Source: Hygrocybe punicea
Taxonomy: Eukaryota; Basidiomycota; Agaricomycetes; Agaricales; Hygrophoraceae
Assembly (NCBI GenBank): GCA_963556145.1
Contig: OY744473.1
Location: forward strand, 4,588,001-4,652,000
Reading direction: 5' to 3'
DNA length: 64,000 bases
The position numbers were made by a program, and so were the translations under genes. Under the pieces are notes generated by a model. The model saw nothing but the letters and a program-made list of their open reading frames with translations, did no database searches and had not been told where the DNA came from. Shown in pieces: positions 59,015 through 64,000 of this stretch (the first letter of the stretch is position 1; each line of letters begins with the position of its first letter).

Positions 59015-59325
59015 TCAGGTAAAATAAATATCCCAAGGGATAAAATAAATGTCCCAAGGGATAAAATAAATGTCCCAAGGGATAAAATAAATGTCCCAAG
59101 GGATAAAACAAATATCCCCAGAGATAAAGTAAATAGCCCAAGGGATGAAATAAATATCCCAAGGGATGAAATAAATAGCCCAAGGGATGAAATAAATATC
59201 CCAAGGGACGGAATAAATATCCCCAGGGATAAAGTAAATAGCCCAAGGGATTAAATAAATATCCCAAGGGACGAAATAAATATCCCAAGGGATGAAATAC
59301 ATATCCCAAGGGATGAAATTACAGT
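59015..59325 (-). repeat. 21-bp tandem array, right arm
   Basis: About fourteen units of the TATCCCAAGGGATRAAATAAA type, more and more varied than the nine in the left arm. Confidence 0.9.
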
Positions 59326-59748
59326 CCCTAGGCCTTTTAATCTATGCACACAAATATTTTCATAATTTTACCTATTTTATTTACAATGTTATAGCCATTT
59401 TTCAAAAAACATCAGCTTGAGCTGAGGCAACACCTGGTTGAGAATATATCCCAGGAAAATATATATTCTCCCTGATGGTATTATAATATGTCCCATGGGA
59501 TGATATTTCAGGCCATGATCCTTTCTCAAAATCATCCCTTGGCATAACTATTCAGCCTTTGGTCTTCTTTGGAAATTGTCCCTAGGGATAAAAATATAAC
59601 CCTACGCTTGCCTGCAGTCAGAATGTCCCTGGGGCAATAAATTGTCCTTGGGAGTACCATGGTTATATGAACACTTAGATGGAACACCTACAGAGTTGTG
59701 TTACATCTAGTTAGTTGGGGCTAGGTGGTTGACTGAAGTGGCAGGAAC

Positions 59749-60205
59749 CTCTTAAACAGGGTTGATTAAAGCCTTGATAAGGGCGGGAATAAAATGTTCA
59801 TCATCCTTATTAGGAACAAGCACAGTAGCCTTCATAAGGGAATCACATACTGCCATCTTCACATTGGCCTTGGTGTCATAAATGACCTCCACAAGAACTG
59901 GGACAATATCGGGCATAAGCCAGGAAGGCTGGACAGGTGCACATTTGACAAGATGGTTGAGAATCTGCAGTGCTCCAGTTTTGACCTGCCATTTACTGGT
60001 GGACTGAACTTGGTTGAGAAGAATAGGCAGTGGCACATGGGTTCATTGCTGTAACATACTCCTGCACAGCTTCTACAGAACTGTCCTGACAGCAGGTACC
60101 TTGTTGGCAAATGTCTCGACAAGGACAGCATGGAGACCAGAGTTGATGAAAACAAGCTCCAAAGCTTTCATGACACCATATTTTGTGAGGGATTCGTCTC
60201 ATGCC
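59749..60205 (-). pseudogene. eEF3-like pseudogene, part 1 (HEAT-repeat region)
   Basis: Minus strand: DESLTKYGVMKALELVFINS, ETFANKVPAVRT, then after a frameshift SSVEAVQEYVTAMNP, then KWQVKTGALQILNHLVK, LMPDIVPVLVEVIYDTKANV and DEHFIPALIKALINPV. This matches the HEAT region of fungal translation elongation factor 3, the ribosome-associated ABC ATPase. A TAA follows INPV, and the frame then continues EVPA into the foldback insertion site. Two frameshifts and a stop show it is dead. It is probably a copied fragment, since a functional single-copy essential gene would not be broken like this. Confidence 0.75.
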
Positions 60206-61149
60206 AATGGCAAGTGGGCTGTCATTGGGGTTGAGGACTGAGTCGCAAGGTGTGAAGTAATCGTCAACTTGTCACTATAGTGGTGGGTCATTTTTGTCAT
60301 CCTGTTTAGAGCATGAGCAAGGTGGTGAGATGGCAACAAGGACATACCTGGGCTGGAGGGTGGATGTGGACCATTCCAAGTCACCACAACCACTGCCGGC
60401 ATCCCCAAAGTACACATACAGCAAACAAACTGTTAGATATCACCAGAGATGACAAAAAACTTATGTTGGGGCTGAAACTGAAGTCCCACCGACAGTCTTG
60501 AACCAGTACATAATCTATGGTATGCCATGGGTAATGATCACACTAGAGCCAGAGCTGAGCCTTAACTGTACATCGACCAAGGTGTCTAGAGAGTGAGACA
60601 TGAGAGGGAGTTCAATGAGCCTCATTTTTAGGTTCACCAACCCAAATTTCGCCTGAGGTACTCAATAGATCATCGAGAATGTCTCTGAAGATGGGGTGAA
60701 ACAATTGTATTGGAGGTGCTGTAGTTTGTATTAGTCTTTTAACATGATATCGTAGAGGGAATTCTTGTTGATAAACAGTTGGCTGACTCCAATGGTGAGT
60801 TCGCATTGCTAACTTTGAATATAGGTTTATGAATCATCAGAAGACTCATCAGGACTATATGTCTGAAAGCATACTAGTTTTCATCGCCATCCTTTCCCTC
60901 TATTTCTTCCAACTGAACAGTAGAGTGTGAAAGTTGGTCTGGCAAGAGTTTTAGTACATGACAAAATTGGTGGTAGACCACAGAGTGATAGTGAGTTCAG
61001 GAACAAATAAACAACATCATCAGTCTCTTGCATCATTAGGAACAATAAGCCATTGGCACTCTGAATGAATCTCACCTTTCAACGCAATGCCTACCTGGTA
61101 GAAATAATCTAATGTCAATAAAGTTGTTTTTATAGTGGGCATATGAACA
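60206..61149. other. No recognised gene
   Basis: Mixed sequence. A 64-codon minus frame at 60612-60806 (QQEFPLRYHVKRLIQTTAPP) and another at 60881-61075 have ordinary composition and could be exon remnants, but no family or splice structure is convincing. Confidence 0.3.
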
Positions 61150-61255
61150 TTACATCCTTAGTACTGACGACTGGACCTGGGTATAGAATTGGACCGTCTG
61201 AAAATGAACAGATGGAGGAATTATGCCACCCTGAGGCCTCTGTTGATATTGAAAG

Positions 61256-61996
61256 TAGTGTTGCCAAAGTTCGGTTCGGTCCGGTTTTTCGACTTTTTTG
61301 GAAAACCGGAACCGAAACCGTTGGTTCGGTTCAGCCAAATGCCGGACCGGAACCGGAACCGCGTCGAATGGTTTCAACGCATTCGGTCTGCGTTCGAACG
61401 GGGTTCGAACCGCGAACCAACCTCCAAATACCTCGCGCGGGCCAGATGCGCGTCAATTGACGCGGCTGTCACCCTCACGAGGTAGATGGGGGGGCTCCGT
61501 CTGTTTTTGCGAGGTTGGGTTGGGGCCAGGCACTTCCCATGGGCGTCCGCGCGTGCTACCTACCTCGCGAAGAACGGGGACGCATCAATTGACACGCTCC
61601 GTCTGTTTTCGCGAGGTTGGATGGGGCCGGAGACTTTCCATGGGCGTCCGCGTGTGCTGACGACCTCGCGAAGAACGGGGCACGTCAATTGACGAGCTCC
61701 GTCTGTTTTTGCGAGGTTGGATGGGGCTGGGGACTTCCTATGGGCGTCCGCACGTCAATTGACGCGGCTAGGGCGTGTTCGTGAGGTGGGTCTTTGTCGT
61801 CGCCTCGTCCATTCCCCTCGTTAGCCGATGTCGTTGGGACTGGATTTGGGGGATGTACCTGGCTGCTGCCGCCGGTGTTGCTCTGCTGCTGCTGCTGCTG
61901 CTGCTGTTGCCGTTGCCGCTGCCGCTGCTGCTGTTGCCGTTGCTGCTGCTGCTGTTGCCGTTGCCGTTGCTGCTGCTGCTGTTGCTGTTGCCGCTG

Positions 61997-62033
<37 letters not shown>

Positions 62034-62091
62034 GTTGCCGCTGCTGCTGTTGCCGTTGCCGCTGCGCTGCTGCTGCTGTTGCCGTTGCCAT

Positions 62092-62123
<32 letters not shown>

Positions 62124-62690
62124 TTGCGGTCATTTGGCTGTCGTCGTCGTCGTCATCGGGGTGGTGGTATGTGGTGTTGCCACTGCCGTTGCTGCTGCTG
62201 CCGCTGCTGCCATCGATTCACTCCGACTCGCGTTGGAACGCGAGGGAGGTTGTTGGGTGGAGTTGACCGCGGGTGCCTTCTTTATGCGGTCAAGGTGGGC
62301 CATGGGGGGCTGTTCTATGTAATAAAATGTCAGTAAAATATAGTATGAGGCCGTTACTTACCGTGGTTGTTGAGTAACATTAGTGTTGAGTCGAAATTGG
62401 GGTGTCGCGCGAGTATGTTTAAGGTCACATGACCTAAGTTCACGCGACTGCATAAGAAAAAAATGTGAAAAATTAAGTATCTAAATGAGTATCTACATAG
62501 GTAACTATACATTACGGTTCGCGGTTTGAACCGCATTTGAACACGGTTTGAACCGCATGTCAGTGCCAGAACCGCAAACTGAACCAGCGGTTCGGTTCAG
62601 CCAAATGGCTGAACCAGAACCGAACTTCCGGTTCAGTTCGCGGTTCAAACCGGGTTCGGATCGGTTCCGAACCGAACTTCGGCATCACTA
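61256..62690. mobile_element. Non-autonomous hAT-type element, GGTTCGG family (copy 4, diverged)
   Basis: Ends TAGTGTTGCCAAAGTTCGG and inverse TAGTGATGCCGAAGTTCGG, with a perfect ATTGAAAG duplication (61248-61255 and 62691-62698). GGTTCGG/GAACCG repeats lie at both sides, three 54-bp nested palindromes at 61430-61717 and a long CTG tract at 61878-62216. No transposase. Confidence 0.93.
61430..61717. repeat. Three copies of the 54-bp nested palindrome
   Basis: Copies at 61430-61483 (core GCGTCAATTGACGC), 61562-61617 (core ATCAATTGA, partly worn) and 61663-61717 (core ACGTCAATTGACG). Between them TCCATGGGCGTCCGCG-type spacers repeat. A half copy follows near 61749-61786 (GTCAATTGAC then GTGAGGT). 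Confidence 0.87.
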
Positions 62691-63369
62691 ATTGAAAGGC
62701 CAAACCAGGTGCAAAGATGTTGAGAGTGAAGCCGTGGATGCAAGTGATCAGGAAATGTAGCACTGGGATCATCCTGAGAATGACCAAGGCAGGTGCCAGC
62801 AGGGGGGCATAGGTATTCCCATGATTCCACATATTGAATGGTGGGATGACATTCGCCAGGGCAGGTGGCACATTTCCAAGTGGAAGTAGGCCAACAGAAA
62901 GATATACTGCACCAAATCTGGGGGCTATGCAAAGGATGACTATGTGGATTTGGAGAAGGATGACACCCATAACCGTGCTTACAAGCTCAATGTCACTTCT
63001 GAATCTGCCAGCTGTGCTCATCAAAATTGATCCAATAAATGCCATGGGCCATGGTAAGATCTGGCAGAGGATCTATTTGGCAGTGATTAGCTACATGGGA
63101 AAACTTGCACCCAAACAAAGCCAGATCTGAGACTGGCAAGTTTTCAAACACTTCTCACCAACCATACATTTGGCATTCAGAGATGTCTTCTACACTGCAA
63201 ATCCATGGACATCAGAATAGCCAACAACAATTCCTAGAATTGCCAGATTGGTCATACGGTCATGTGGGTGCCACATTTACAGCCATTTGCATTGCTCATG
63301 GCAGTTAGATGTGGAATTTTGTTCAATAAGGAAAGATGGACTTAGAAAATTTTCGCTCCGACCACTCCT

Positions 63370-64000
63370 TGTACCAAGATCCCCCCTTCATGTCTAGAAT
63401 GCTTGCCCAAAATGCCTATCAAAGATCTCTCCTAATGTCCAAAATACTTGTCCAAGATCCTCCTCCTTCTCCATAATGCTTGCCCCAAATACTTGTTCAA
63501 GATCCCCCCTTCATGTCTAGAATGCTTGTCCAAAATGCCTGTCAAAGATCCCTCAAATGTTCAAAATACTTGTCCAAGAACTCCCTCCTTCTTCATAATG
63601 CTTGCTCAAAATACTTGCTGCAGGTCCCTCTCCTAACCCCCAATGCTTGCTCCAAATACTGCTCAAGCACACCCAAGATTGTCTAATAGTTTTGCTCAAG
63701 GTCTCCCTTCCAGTCTAAAATGCTAGTCCACAATACTGGTCCAAGATCTCTTCTTGGTTGAAAACTTTGCTCAAAATGCTTGCTCAAGGTCCTCGTGATT
63801 GTCCAATAATCTTGACCAAGAACCCTCTTCTCATTGACAATAACTCTGCCTAAGATGCTCCTCCCTGTCCTGAATGATTGCCCTATAACCTTGCCCAATA
63901 ACCTTGTCCAAGATCTCTGCCCTTTTCCATAATGGTTGCTCAAGATTTGCCTAAGGACCTTGTCCTTGTCCAAGAAATGCTTGTGCTTGTCCAAGAAATG
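63370..64000. repeat. Degenerate tandem repeats, TTGTCCAAGATCC/AATGCTTGC words
   Basis: Units of roughly 40 bp are built on CTTGTCCAA, AATGCTTG and ATACTTG. A higher-order period of about 123 bp is clear between 63377 and 63500, where TTCATGTCTAGAATGCTTG recurs. It continues past the window end. Open frames here are repeat translations. From 63046 to 63370 I see nothing I can name. Confidence 0.75.

Larger units (their letters stand above)
53843..59740. mobile_element. Giant foldback element with 2.9-kb inverted arms
   Basis: Arms 53843-56745 and 56826-59740 are inverted copies around an 80-bp unique centre. Outer ends are CACTTCAGTCAACCACC. The target GCAGGAAC is perfectly duplicated (53835-53842 and 59741-59748). 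Each arm has the same series: CCCAWGGGA-type repeats, an ATTTTAATTTACCAACC block, a G-rich/C-rich stretch, a GTC/GAC satellite and a TGAAAGCGAC-like inner part. No transposase is visible, so it depends on another element. It interrupts an eEF3-like gene copy. Confidence 0.93.
61150..63045 (-). pseudogene. Membrane-protein-like gene split by a hAT-type element
   Basis: From 63045 on the minus strand the frame shows several hydrophobic segments (VMGVILLQIHIVILCIAP, AVYLSVGLLPLGNVPPALA, LLAPALVILRMIPVLHFLI). This suggests at least three to four membrane spans. At 62699 it meets the target site. Removing 61256-62690 and one ATTGAAAG copy continues the frame as GLAFQYQQRPQGGIIPP to a stop at 61150. 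The start may be further upstream. I do not recognise the family; a transporter fragment is one possibility. Confidence 0.45.

Noticed and set aside
1..64000. tRNA, rRNA and bacterial-type regulatory elements
   Set aside because: I looked for cloverleaf arms with GGTTCGAATCC-like loops and for conserved rRNA blocks and found none convincing; GGTTCGAAC-type words near 61390 belong to the GGTTCGG subterminal repeats.

Overview
The window looks like a transposon graveyard from a filamentous fungus, most probably a basidiomycete (Agaricomycetes). This rests on very short GT-AG introns (about 43-64 bp) with CTRAY-like branch points, Ty1/copia and gypsy polyproteins, PIF/Harbinger elements with Myb-like or DUF6818-like second ORFs, pogo and hAT transposases, and a Crinkler (CRN)-type header domain plus P-loop body. 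Nothing bacterial was seen (no operons, ribosome binding sites or CRISPR array), and no tRNA or rRNA gene was recognised. I could run no database search, so family names rest on motifs and remembered family features.

Layout, left to right. 1-6023: decayed copia element with a candidate 3' LTR that carries a hAT-type non-autonomous insertion. 6979-12469: complete PIF/Harbinger element (matching TIRs, AAT duplication) whose DUF6818-like gene is split by a 1010-bp hAT-type element. 12917-18326: CRN-like body and header on the minus strand, 2.3 kb apart. 18686-21847: second PIF/Harbinger (TAA duplication) with Myb/SANT-like ORF and convergent transposase. 22489-23336: palindromic MITE. 24200-26560: decayed unknown gene with a perfect-palindrome MITE. 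27241-48085: one gypsy-type retroelement (LTR, gag, protease, RT, RNase H) broken by a nested series of insertions and one internal inversion. 50607-53591: apparently intact pogo-type transposon. 53758-60205: eEF3-like pseudogene split by a 5.9-kb giant foldback element. 61150-63045: membrane-protein-like gene split by another hAT-type element. 63370-64000: tandem repeats.

Several insertions can be removed on paper using their target-site duplications, and the interrupted frame then reopens. This dates events relative to one another and supports the boundaries. The most notable case is the gypsy RT segment (43683-44758), which lies reversed between two oppositely oriented MITE copies. Undoing the inversion pairs the flanking 8-mers (one perfect, one 6/8) and rejoins RT in frame with protease and RNase H.

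The strongest candidates for something undescribed are: (1) a 54-56 bp nested palindrome (ACCTCGCGA arm, inner GTCAATTGAC core, TCGCGAGGT arm) present in at least 14 copies inside several otherwise unrelated non-autonomous elements, with arm changes that keep the inner palindrome paired; (2) a small LTR family (about 2.17 kb, 137-158 bp LTRs) that inserted at CCGN in all four testable cases, with identical LTRs implying recent movement; (3) the MITE-mediated inversion; (4) the giant foldback element.
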